Shown here piece by piece: positions 8,088 through 15,045 of a DNA stretch of 17,982 bases. Position numbers and translations under genes: made by a program. How positions within the stretch are numbered: the stretch's first letter is position 1; the number at the start of each line of letters is the position of its first letter. This DNA comes from DATGKD01 sp035294855 (GTDB lineage Bacteria; Actinomycetota; Acidimicrobiia; Acidimicrobiales; UBA8190), in the NCBI GenBank assembly GCA_035294855.1, contig DATGKD010000264.1:1-17982 (forward strand), in the 5' to 3' direction. The notes under the pieces were generated by a model. It was not told the DNA's origin, ran no database searches, and was given only the letters and a program-made list of their open reading frames with translations.

Positions 8088-10427
8088 TCAGCTCGGGGCG
8101 TCGCCGGAGGCGGACGACGCGTCGGCGCCGTTCGGGCCAGAGGCGCCCGCGCCGTCGCTCGTCGGGGCCAAGAAGACCGGGCGCAGCAGGTCGTCGCGCT
8201 GCAAGAGGTCGGAGATCCGTCCCTCGAACCGGACTTCGCCCCGCTCCAGGAAGAAGGCGCGCTCGGCCAGGCTCATCGCGCGGTTGACGCTCTGCTCGAC
8301 GATGACGACCGTCGTCCCGCTCGCGTTCACCTGCCGGACGATGCCCATGAGGCGCTCGACGGTCATCGGGGCCAGCCCGAACGCGAGCTCGTCGATCATG
8401 AGCAGACGGGGCTTGGTCATCATCACCCGGGCGAGTGCCAGCATCTGCTGCTCGCCGCCCGACAGGGTGCCGGCGGGCTGGTCGAGGCGCGTCTCGAGTT
8501 CGGGGAACAGGGCCACCGCCTGGTCGAATGCTGTCTGGGAGCGCGGTGCGTCCCGCCGGAACGAGTACTCCCCGATGCGGAGGTTGTCGCGCACCGTCAG
8601 CCCTGGGAACGTCATCTTGCCCCCGACCAAGAGCGCCACCCCCAGGTCGAGGATCTGTTCCGGCTCGAGGTACGTGCAGTTGGTCCCGAAGATCCGGATC
8701 ACGCCGCGGTGCGGGTGGTCGAGGCCGGCGACGGCGCGCAGCAACGTGCTCTTGCCGGCGCCGTTCGTTCCCAGCAGCGCGACGATCTCGCCCTCGGGGA
8801 TCTCCAAGTTCACGTCGAACAGCACCTGCTGGGTGCCGTAGAAGAAGTCGAGGTTGTGGATCTGCAGCGCCGGGATGTCGCCGCCGGCCTGGCGGCGCTT
8901 GCCCTCCGCGTAGCGCTCGAGGACGTCCTCGATGACGAGCGTGATGTCCCGCCGCACGAAGCGCGAGCCCACGACGAGCAGCGCCCCGCCCAGCGCGCAC
9001 ACCGGCCCGACGAACGTCAGCGCGGTCGTGACGTTGGTGGCGTCGCTGATCGCCCCCAGGATCACGCCCCCGGCGAACCCGCCGAACACCGCCGCGTACA
9101 CGCCGAACATGGCGAAGCAGATGGAGCGCATCTCCGGAGGGGCCGTCGCCGCCAACGTCTGGAAGATGCAGATGGCGATGGGGGCCACCGCCGCGTTGGC
9201 GAGCACCTGCAGGACGACGACGAGCCACAGGCGCGGCATGTACAGCGAGATCGTGAAGAGCGTCCCGTAGACGGTGATGCAGATGCCGGCCAGGACGAGC
9301 GGAGCCTGAGGGGCACGACGGAAGAGGCGGTCGCCGACGGTGTATGCCAACGGGATGCCCAAGAATGCGGACAGGCCGATGATCGAGTAGATGTCGCTGC
9401 GGTGTGCGGTGTTCTGGTGCCAGACCCGAACGAAGTAGAGGTTGCCGAAGAGCGACGCACCGATGCCGACGAAGCCGAGCACCGCGACCGAGACGAGCTC
9501 GTAGTAGAGGGAGCGGATTCGTAAGAGGCGCGTCACCGCCGAGCCGAGCAGGACTCGCGGTGCGCCTTCCTGTTCGGCTTCGAGGTCCATGCCCGCCGCC
9601 TTGAGGATGTGGTGGGACTCGTTGGTCCCCTTGGCGGGCTCGCGGAGCGTGAAGAGCAGGGGCACGAGGGGAAGGCCGGCGGCGGCGACCACCAGTCCCC
9701 ACCGCCAGTTGTGGGAGAACGAGACGATGTACCCGAAGACGAGGATGCCGAGGGTCTGGGCGACCGGGTCCGACGCGTAGTGCCAGCTGAAGACGCGGCT
9801 TCTTCCCTCGATCGGATAGGCGTCCGACAGGTACGAGTTGTGGACGGTGTTGCCCACCGCTGACGCGCTGCCAACCGAGCAGATGAGGTACAGGAAGACG
9901 AACCACCACACGTTGGGTGCGAGCGCCATGGCCGTGGCCACGACCGAAAAGATGAGGAGCGCCACCGCCGACACCACCCGCCGGCTGCCGCGGTCCGCCC
10001 ACAGGGCGAGGGGCACGGCCCACAGCAGCTGGGCGACCGACGCCACGAAGACGACCGCCCCGAGCCCGCTGTCGTGCAGGTGGAACGACTTCTCCAGGTT
10101 GTTGCCGATGAGATTGATCCCCTGGTTGAAGACGCTCGGCACGATGGCCGCCAGGGTGAGCAGGACGAGCGGCGCGTAGCCGCTCGACTTCAGGATGCCC
10201 CGGAGCGGCGGCGGTTTGCCCTCGCCCGTCCCCGGCATGAGCGCCACGTCGGCCACGGTGTCGGCATGGCCGCTCTTGCGAACCGCTTCCTTGAGCAGCT
10301 CGTCGGGGACCGTGAACGCGAACAGCGGCTGCTCGGGATGGGCCCCGAGGCCGAGCGTGGCGCTCTGGCCGTCCCCCCCGTCCGCCGCGGCTCCCTCGCC
10401 CACGAGCGCCTCGGTCATCGCCGCCAC
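8088..10427 (-). CDS. MFS transporter fused to a LivF-type ABC ATPase
   Basis: The single 779-residue frame joins two transport families. Residues about 1-80 are a hydrophilic N-terminus. Residues about 85-490 are an MFS transporter with about 12 hydrophobic helices and a loop 2-3 motif-A variant (ALWADRGSRR, 141-150). After a charged linker (about 491-517), residues about 519-755 form a LivF-type ATPase. This has Walker A GTNGAGKST at 553-561, signature LSGGE at 655-659 and Walker B LLMIDE at 675-680. The switch segment is VEQS; LivF proteins usually have VEQN there. Two deviations are visible: Leu681 replaces the usual Pro after the catalytic Glu, and the LivF VPEGRRIF-type loop reads LVGGKMTF at 600-607. 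The C-terminus is low-complexity. The frame is continuous with no sign of a sequencing frameshift. GTG at 10427 has AGGGA seven bases upstream, and ATG 10418 is the alternative. Confidence 0.88.
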   Translation of the reverse strand: MAAMTEALVGEGAAADGGDGQSATLGLGAHPEQPLFAFTVPDELLKEAVRKSGHADTVADVALMPGTGEGKPPPLRGILKSSGYAPLVLLTLAAIVPSVFNQGINLIGNNLEKSFHLHDSGLGAVVFVASVAQLLWAVPLALWADRGSRRVVSAVALLIFSVVATAMALAPNVWWFVFLYLICSVGSASAVGNTVHNSYLSDAYPIEGRSRVFSWHYASDPVAQTLGILVFGYIVSFSHNWRWGLVVAAAGLPLVPLLFTLREPAKGTNESHHILKAAGMDLEAEQEGAPRVLLGSAVTRLLRIRSLYYELVSVAVLGFVGIGASLFGNLYFVRVWHQNTAHRSDIYSIIGLSAFLGIPLAYTVGDRLFRRAPQAPLVLAGICITVYGTLFTISLYMPRLWLVVVLQVLANAAVAPIAICIFQTLAATAPPEMRSICFAMFGVYAAVFGGFAGGVILGAISDATNVTTALTFVGPVCALGGALLVVGSRFVRRDITLVIEDVLERYAEGKRRQAGGDIPALQIHNLDFFYGTQQVLFDVNLEIPEGEIVALLGTNGAGKSTLLRAVAGLDHPHRGVIRIFGTNCTYLEPEQILDLGVALLVGGKMTFPGLTVRDNLRIGEYSFRRDAPRSQTAFDQAVALFPELETRLDQPAGTLSGGEQQMLALARVMMTKPRLLMIDELAFGLAPMTVERLMGIVRQVNASGTTVVIVEQSVNRAMSLAERAFFLERGEVRFEGRISDLLQRDDLLRPVFLAPTSDGAGASGPNGADASSASGDAPS

Positions 10428-10433
10428 ACGCTA

Positions 10434-10457
10434 ATCCCTGACGCCGCCGTCAGGGAT
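10434..10457 (-). promoter_or_regulatory. Perfect hairpin covering the ribosome-binding site of the MFS-LivF gene
   Basis: A perfect 10-bp inverted repeat, ATCCCTGACG then a 4-base loop CCGC then CGTCAGGGAT, lies between the LarA stop (10492) and the MFS-LivF start (10427). On the minus-strand RNA its 3' arm contains AGGGA, the only good Shine-Dalgarno for GTG 10427. Folding would therefore hide the ribosome-binding site. No U-run follows, so a classic intrinsic terminator is less likely, although partial attenuation between the catabolic and transport genes is possible. Confidence 0.6.
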
Positions 10458-10491
10458 CTGCCCGCGCCCGTGCCCGCGCCGCGCGCCCGGT

Positions 10492-11766
10492 TCACGCCGA
10501 CGCCACCGTGAGCGGGCCGAAGGGCAACACGCACAACCGGGCGTCCCGGCCCGCCGCCTCGAGGGCTTCGCCCACCGCCCGGTCGACGTCGCCGACCGGC
10601 CGGGCGTGGGCGCGCCGGACCTCGTCGTCGCGAAGCCCGTCGCTGTGCAGCCACACCTGGGCGCGCCGCAGGATGCGCCCGAGGACCTGCGCCTGCCAGA
10701 GGTCCATTCGACTCGGCCCGGTCGGGCAGTCGAGAAGGTCGGGGCTCGACGCCTCGGCCAGCACCGCCGCGAAGGCGCTGCCGTCGGGCGTGCCGTCGGC
10801 ACACGCCGCCGCCATCACGATCGTGCCGCCCGGTCGCAGAACGCGTTCCGCCGCGGCCATCCCCTTCACCGCCTGATACAGGTTGCGGTCGAGCGGGTGG
10901 CCGCCGTTCGTGCTCAGCACGACGTCGAAGGCCTCGCCGACTCGCTGGACCGCGGTGTCCTCCACGAAGGAGCACGCCGCGACGTGGCCGTCGGGCAGTG
11001 GTCCCGCGAACACCGCGGTCAGCTCACCCCGGCCGTTGATCGCGACGTCGACCGAGAGTGCCGGGGGAGCGAGCGCCACCGCCGAGCGCACGAAGTCGTG
11101 GACAGGATTGCCCTCGGTGACGAGCCACGTGGCGCGCTCGTCCGCGATGCGCGCCGGGCTGTGCGCCTCGAGCACGGTGTCGAGCGCAGCCAGACCGGGG
11201 CACGCGCCCTTGGGACCACCGCTGAACCCGGCGAAGAAATGGGGCTCCACGAATCCCGTCAAAATGCGCACATCGGCCTCGACGTAGCGGCGGTCGAGCA
11301 ACACGGGCGTCCCGTCCACCACGCCGACCTCCACGTGGTCAGCTGATTCCGCCTGGTGCTGGTGGATCCGGAACTGTCGGGAGATGTCCGCGCCGACGAG
11401 TTCATCCAGCTCCGCCCGCGTAGCGGTCCGGTGGGTACCGGTGGCGCACAGGAGCTCGAGGTGTTCGGCGTCGATGCCCACCGACGCCAGTTCCTCGAGC
11501 AGCGGGGGGAGGACCGTGCGGTTCGGCATCGGACGGGTGATGTCGGGGAAGACGACCGCGACGTTGGGCAGGCCCGCCCGCCTGGCGGCTGCCCCCGCCA
11601 CGATCTCGCCAAGTGGCGGCCCGGTGACCGGCGATCGCAGCGCCTCCACCACCGCGGCTTGCTGGTCAGGGAGGCCCGGGTGGTCGGTGGGGGTCACCAC
11701 GGTCGCGTGGTCGGGGACCCGCGCCACGAGGCCATGGCGCCCGTAAGCGAGGCGGACCTCCTTCAC
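10492..11766 (-). CDS. larA: LarA-family nickel-dependent 2-hydroxyacid racemase/epimerase
   Basis: This 424-residue protein matches LarA along its full length. The DITRP motif (75-79), GTHR with H112, EPHFFAGFSGGPKG with H176 and K186, and EAHSPAR with H202 correspond in order and spacing to H108, H174, K184 and H200 of Lactobacillus plantarum lactate racemase. In that enzyme, Lys184 binds the nickel-pincer nucleotide (NPN) cofactor and the histidines act in nickel binding and catalysis. Characterised homologues also act on malate, phenyllactate, 2-hydroxyglutarate and D-gluconate, so lactate is not implied. LarB, LarC and LarE (cofactor synthesis) are not in the window. The start is GTG at 11766, embedded in a repeated leader. 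The position after a sugar kinase and aldolase suggests a sugar-acid or hydroxyacid substrate (inference). Confidence 0.88.
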   Translation of the reverse strand: MKEVRLAYGRHGLVARVPDHATVVTPTDHPGLPDQQAAVVEALRSPVTGPPLGEIVAGAAARRAGLPNVAVVFPDITRPMPNRTVLPPLLEELASVGIDAEHLELLCATGTHRTATRAELDELVGADISRQFRIHQHQAESADHVEVGVVDGTPVLLDRRYVEADVRILTGFVEPHFFAGFSGGPKGACPGLAALDTVLEAHSPARIADERATWLVTEGNPVHDFVRSAVALAPPALSVDVAINGRGELTAVFAGPLPDGHVAACSFVEDTAVQRVGEAFDVVLSTNGGHPLDRNLYQAVKGMAAAERVLRPGGTIVMAAACADGTPDGSAFAAVLAEASSPDLLDCPTGPSRMDLWQAQVLGRILRRAQVWLHSDGLRDDEVRRAHARPVGDVDRAVGEALEAAGRDARLCVLPFGPLTVASA

Positions 11767-11868
11767 CGCGTCCTCACCGCGCCCTCGCGCGTCTTCACCG
11801 TGTCCTGGCGCGTCTTCATGTGTCCTGGCGCGTCTTCACCGCGTCCTCACCCCCTCTCCGCCCGCTCT
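11767..11868. repeat. Tandem-repeat leader between kinase and larA
   Basis: Nearly the whole 102-bp spacer is built of degenerate units that on the minus strand begin GTGARGACGCG. Two long units follow GTGAAGACGCGCCAGGACAC (the second starts with ATG). They are flanked by a third, diverged copy and by short GTGAGGACGCG copies. The kinase stop (TGA within GCGGTGAAG) and the larA start (GTGAAGGAG) both look like members of the same repeat family. No other promoter or terminator signal was seen here. Confidence 0.85.
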
Positions 11869-13320
11869 TCACCGCGCCATCAACGCTGCGGCGACGGTGT
11901 CGGCGCGGGCTCGACCCGTGACGTACTCGGACACCGCCGCCGCGTCCGGGCTCGTGCGCACCGTGACCGGGTCGAGGTGTTCGAGGTCGAAATCGGACCC
12001 GACGGCGGCCGCCGCGAGCAGAGCGGCGCCGGCCGACGCCGCTTCGCCCGAGCGCCGGGACGCCGCTGCCAGACCCGTGACCCCCGTCAGGACCTCGGTC
12101 CACACCGGAAGAGAGGCGCCGCCGCCTCCGAGAACAAGTTCCTGGGCTGGCTCGTGGCCCCCTCGTCCAGCACCCGCGGCGTCCAGGCACCGACTCACGT
12201 CGTAGGCCACCCCCTCCACCACGGCGCGCGCTGCGTCGGCGACGCCGTGGCTGAAACCCAGTCCCACGATGGCCGCTTCGACGTCGGCGCGCCACCAAGG
12301 GGCGCGCGCCCCTCCCAGCCAGGGGAACGCCATCACGCCACGTGCTCCCGGTGGGCTGGTGCGCGCCGCCGCCGCCAGTGCCGCCGGTTCCGACGCCACC
12401 AGGCCGGCCAGCCACTGAATGGCCGCCCCCGCCGCGGACAACCCGCCTTCGAGCAGCCAACCCCCGCGGGCTCCTCGCGTGATCGTCAGTGCCGGAGGTG
12501 GGGGATCGGGGCGCTCGTCGACCGGTACGGAGACGTTGGCGGTCGTCCCCCACGACACCATGGGCCGCGTACGCGATGCGCCCGTGCCCACGACCTCGCA
12601 GGCTCGGTCACCCGCGCCCACCACCACCGGGACCGCGTCCGGGAGCGCGAGCTCACGCGCCGCCGCGTGGAGCAGGCTCCCTGCACCCGTGGCCGGCGAG
12701 ACGACCGGGGGGAACAGCTCGCTCGCCCGACCGGCGAGCTCGGGGACGAACACGGCTTCGTCACCCACCCACTCGAACAGCCCGGTCGCCGACGCAAGCG
12801 TCTCGTCGGTGCACACCTCGCCGGTCATTCGCCACACCACGAGATCCTTCGGCCCGACCAGCCAACGCGCCCGGCGGAGCTGTTCGGGATCGTGCGCGGC
12901 CAGCCAGGCCACCTTGGCTGCCACCGAGCCGCCGTCCACGGTGACGCCCGTGCGTCGTCGCAACTCGTCGGCGCCGTACTGCTCGTCCAGCAACACCGCC
13001 TCGGCCTGGGCGCGCCGGTCCGACCACACGAGCGCGGGGCCCAAAGGGTCGCCCTCGGCCGTCACCGGCACGAACGTCTGACGCACCGCCGAGCACCCGA
13101 CGACGTGCACCGACGAGAACGCGCCCGGAGCCGCCGCACGCGCCGCCGCGCACGCGTTCACGACCGAAGGCCACCAGGTCGACGCGTCCTGCTCGACCCG
13201 CTGCCCGGGGCCATGCACACGGCTCACTTCCGACCGGCCGACGGCCAGAAGGCCGTCCTCGTCCCAGAGCGCAGCTTTCGTGGCGCTCGTCCCGAGGTCG
13301 ATGGTGAGGACGAGCGTCAC
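11869..13320 (-). CDS. FGGY-family carbohydrate kinase
   Basis: The 483-residue protein has the family landmarks in order: N-terminal phosphate-binding segment DLGTSATKAALWD (8-20), substrate motif LVWSDRRA (97-104), and catalytic Asp238 in GAGDRACEVVGTG. The adenosine-binding segment is LVLGGGGASLPVW near residue 400. FGGY kinases phosphorylate xylulose, gluconate, ribulose, fuculose, erythritol and similar substrates using ATP in the cytosol. The sequence looks nearest to the xylulokinase/gluconokinase side, but the substrate cannot be fixed. The GTG start at 13320 overlaps the aldolase stop as GTGA, so the two are probably translationally coupled. The neighbouring aldolase could cleave its phosphorylated product. 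Confidence 0.88.
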   Translation of the reverse strand: MTLVLTIDLGTSATKAALWDEDGLLAVGRSEVSRVHGPGQRVEQDASTWWPSVVNACAAARAAAPGAFSSVHVVGCSAVRQTFVPVTAEGDPLGPALVWSDRRAQAEAVLLDEQYGADELRRRTGVTVDGGSVAAKVAWLAAHDPEQLRRARWLVGPKDLVVWRMTGEVCTDETLASATGLFEWVGDEAVFVPELAGRASELFPPVVSPATGAGSLLHAAARELALPDAVPVVVGAGDRACEVVGTGASRTRPMVSWGTTANVSVPVDERPDPPPPALTITRGARGGWLLEGGLSAAGAAIQWLAGLVASEPAALAAAARTSPPGARGVMAFPWLGGARAPWWRADVEAAIVGLGFSHGVADAARAVVEGVAYDVSRCLDAAGAGRGGHEPAQELVLGGGGASLPVWTEVLTGVTGLAAASRRSGEAASAGAALLAAAAVGSDFDLEHLDPVTVRTSPDAAAVSEYVTGRARADTVAAALMAR

Positions 13321-14156
13321 CCGTCGACGCGGCCGGCGACTCGGCCGTCGACCCGGCTGTCGACGCCACTGTGGACGAGCTCCGACATGGCGCGGGCAAC
13401 CGCGACGGGGTCGGGGTCCTCGAACAGCACCCGGCCGATCGCCATGCCCGCGCCGCCACCCGCCATGACGTCGCTCACTTCGGCCAGCACCGCCTCGCTG
13501 TCACGCCCGGCGCGCGGCCCACCGAGGAACAACACGGGCACGCCCACGCTCGACACCACGCGCGCCACGGCGTCCGTCCTCGCCCTCCCCCCGGGTTCGT
13601 CCGGAACGGGCACTTTCAGGACCGGCGCACCCATGTCGTGCGCGATCACCGCAGCGAGGACGATGGAGTCGGTATCGCGCGCCATCTTCCCGTCGCGCCA
13701 CGACAGCGCCTCGACGAGCGCTTCGAGCCCGAGGGCGTGTGATTCCTCGATGACGCGGCCGAGCAGCTCGAGGGCACCGGCGGTGGCGGGATCCGCGAGG
13801 TCGACACGGGTCATGTGCTTGACGCCGGTCCAGCCCTCGGTGGCGGCGGACTTCACGCTCGCCACGAGACGGTCGTCGAGCTCGAATACCGACCCCGCCA
13901 GACCGGTCCGGTTGATCGACAGATACGTACGCTGCGCCGGGGCGACGGCGCCCGACATCGTCAGGTCACGCAGCGGCTGGGCGCTCGCCAGGATGCCGTC
14001 GCAGTACGGCAGCACGGCCGACAACGTGTCGAGGTAGCGCGCGTACGGCTCGATGGTCATCACCCCGCGGGCGCGGTGGTCGGCGGCGAGGATCAGCGCG
14101 GGCGCCACGAAACGGCCGTCGTGGGGCGCGGCGGAGGGCGCATCGGGCGCCGCCAC
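13317..14156 (-). CDS. Class I aldolase-like (beta/alpha)8 protein, Cgl0159/LacD-like
   Basis: The predicted product of about 279 residues belongs to the DeoC/FbaB/LacD aldolase superfamily. Signature stretches LILAADHRARG, INRTGLAGSVFELDDR, LKVPVPDEPGG (candidate Schiff-base Lys in LKVPVP) and VLFLGG resemble, from memory, the Cgl0159-type proteins of actinobacterial inositol gene clusters. The likely role is reversible cleavage of a phosphorylated ketose or deoxy-sugar acid. GTG at 14156 starts one base after the reductase stop (TGACGTG), which is the preferred start. GTG at 14213 is in frame but would overlap the reductase by 56 bp. The C-terminus is a Val-Asp-Gly-Arg repeat encoded by a 12-bp DNA repeat, probably outside the folded barrel. 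Confidence 0.78.
   Translation of the reverse strand: MAAPDAPSAAPHDGRFVAPALILAADHRARGVMTIEPYARYLDTLSAVLPYCDGILASAQPLRDLTMSGAVAPAQRTYLSINRTGLAGSVFELDDRLVASVKSAATEGWTGVKHMTRVDLADPATAGALELLGRVIEESHALGLEALVEALSWRDGKMARDTDSIVLAAVIAHDMGAPVLKVPVPDEPGGRARTDAVARVVSSVGVPVLFLGGPRAGRDSEAVLAEVSDVMAGGGAGMAIGRVLFEDPDPVAVARAMSELVHSGVDSRVDGRVAGRVDG
13320..13366. repeat. 12-bp tandem repeat at the aldolase 3' end
   Basis: GTCGAC or a one-base variant recurs exactly every 12 bp, starting at 13323, 13335, 13347 and 13359. The minus-strand unit is GTCGACGGCCGN. It encodes the C-terminal VDSRVDGRVAGRVDG peptide of the aldolase and ends at the aldolase stop, which overlaps the kinase start codon. Confidence 0.85.
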
Positions 14157-14157
14157 G

Positions 14158-15045
14158 TCACGCCAATCCGGCCAGGCTGAGCACCACTTTGGCGAGAGCC
14201 GAAAAGTCTTCACGGCCGTACCCCGCGGTCGACGCCGCGGTCAGGACCTGACGCGCCGCGGCGGTTGCGGGCATGGAGACACCGGCCGCCGCGCCGTAGC
14301 CGAGCGCCAGGTCGAGGTCCTTCGCCATGAGGTCGGTCATGAAGCCCGGGCGCCAACCGTTCGAAGCAGGGCTGTCGGGCACGACGCCAGGGACCGGCAG
14401 GCGCGTCCGCACCGCCGTGCAGTCGCCCGTCGAGTGCACGAGCACCTCGAGCAACTTGGTCGCGTCGGCGCCCGACCGCAGCGCCAGCGCGGTCGCCTCG
14501 GCGGTCGCCACCATCTGCGCCGCGTAGATGAGGTTGTTACAAAGCTTGACGACCTGACCCATGCCGGGTCCACCGACGTGCACGATGAGGCCGGCCATCG
14601 GCTCGAGCGCGGGACGCGCGTCGTCGAGCGTCGCCGCGTCGCCTCCCACCATGAGCGTCAGCGTTCCCTTCTGGGCGCCGACGGTGCCGCCCGAGACCGG
14701 CGCGTCGAGGTAGTGCGCGCCCGTGGCGCGCACGCGCTCGTGCTGGGAGCGTTCGACGTCGGGGTCGATCGTCGAGCAGTCGACGACGATCTTGCCGGGG
14801 CCCAGTCCGGGCAGCATGCCGTCGAGCACGTCCACGACGTCCGGCGAATTGGGAACACAGAGGATGGTGACCTCGCCTGCTGTGGCCACGTCGGTGAGGG
14901 TCCCACCGTCGATGGCGCCGAAGCCCACGGCCTCGTCCACGGGCGGCCTGCTCCGCGACGCGACGTACACCTCGTGGCCGGCCTCCACGAGGTTGCGGGT
15001 CATGGGCAGGCCCATCGCCCCGAGGCCCACGAAGCCGAGTTTCAT
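14158..15045 (-). CDS. 3-hydroxyisobutyrate dehydrogenase family oxidoreductase (GarR-like)
   Basis: The 295-residue beta-hydroxyacid dehydrogenase starts with the Rossmann motif GLGAMG (7-12). It has the substrate-binding motif APVSGG (115-120) and catalytic Lys167 in GQVVKLCNN. Family members reduce or oxidise short beta-hydroxyacids such as tartronate semialdehyde, 3-hydroxyisobutyrate, succinate semialdehyde or sulfolactaldehyde using NAD(P)H. Following an aldolase in the pathway, reduction of a short semialdehyde is the most natural role (inference). ATG at 15045 overlaps the upstream GH4 stop as ATGA and directly precedes the conserved KLGFVGLG start. An in-frame start at 15063 would add six residues. 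The absence of a good Shine-Dalgarno fits translational coupling. Confidence 0.88.
   Translation of the reverse strand: MKLGFVGLGAMGLPMTRNLVEAGHEVYVASRSRPPVDEAVGFGAIDGGTLTDVATAGEVTILCVPNSPDVVDVLDGMLPGLGPGKIVVDCSTIDPDVERSQHERVRATGAHYLDAPVSGGTVGAQKGTLTLMVGGDAATLDDARPALEPMAGLIVHVGGPGMGQVVKLCNNLIYAAQMVATAEATALALRSGADATKLLEVLVHSTGDCTAVRTRLPVPGVVPDSPASNGWRPGFMTDLMAKDLDLALGYGAAAGVSMPATAAARQVLTAASTAGYGREDFSALAKVVLSLAGLA

Noticed and set aside
8074..10023. Upstream extension of the LivHM frame through the MFS-LivF gene
   Set aside because: The translation is low-complexity Arg/Gly/Pro text with no homology, while the other frame encodes clear MFS and ATPase motifs. The real start is near 8073.
11816..12553. 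Minus-strand open frame inside the kinase gene and spacer
   Set aside because: Gly/Arg-rich text is produced by reading the kinase and the repeat leader in another frame.
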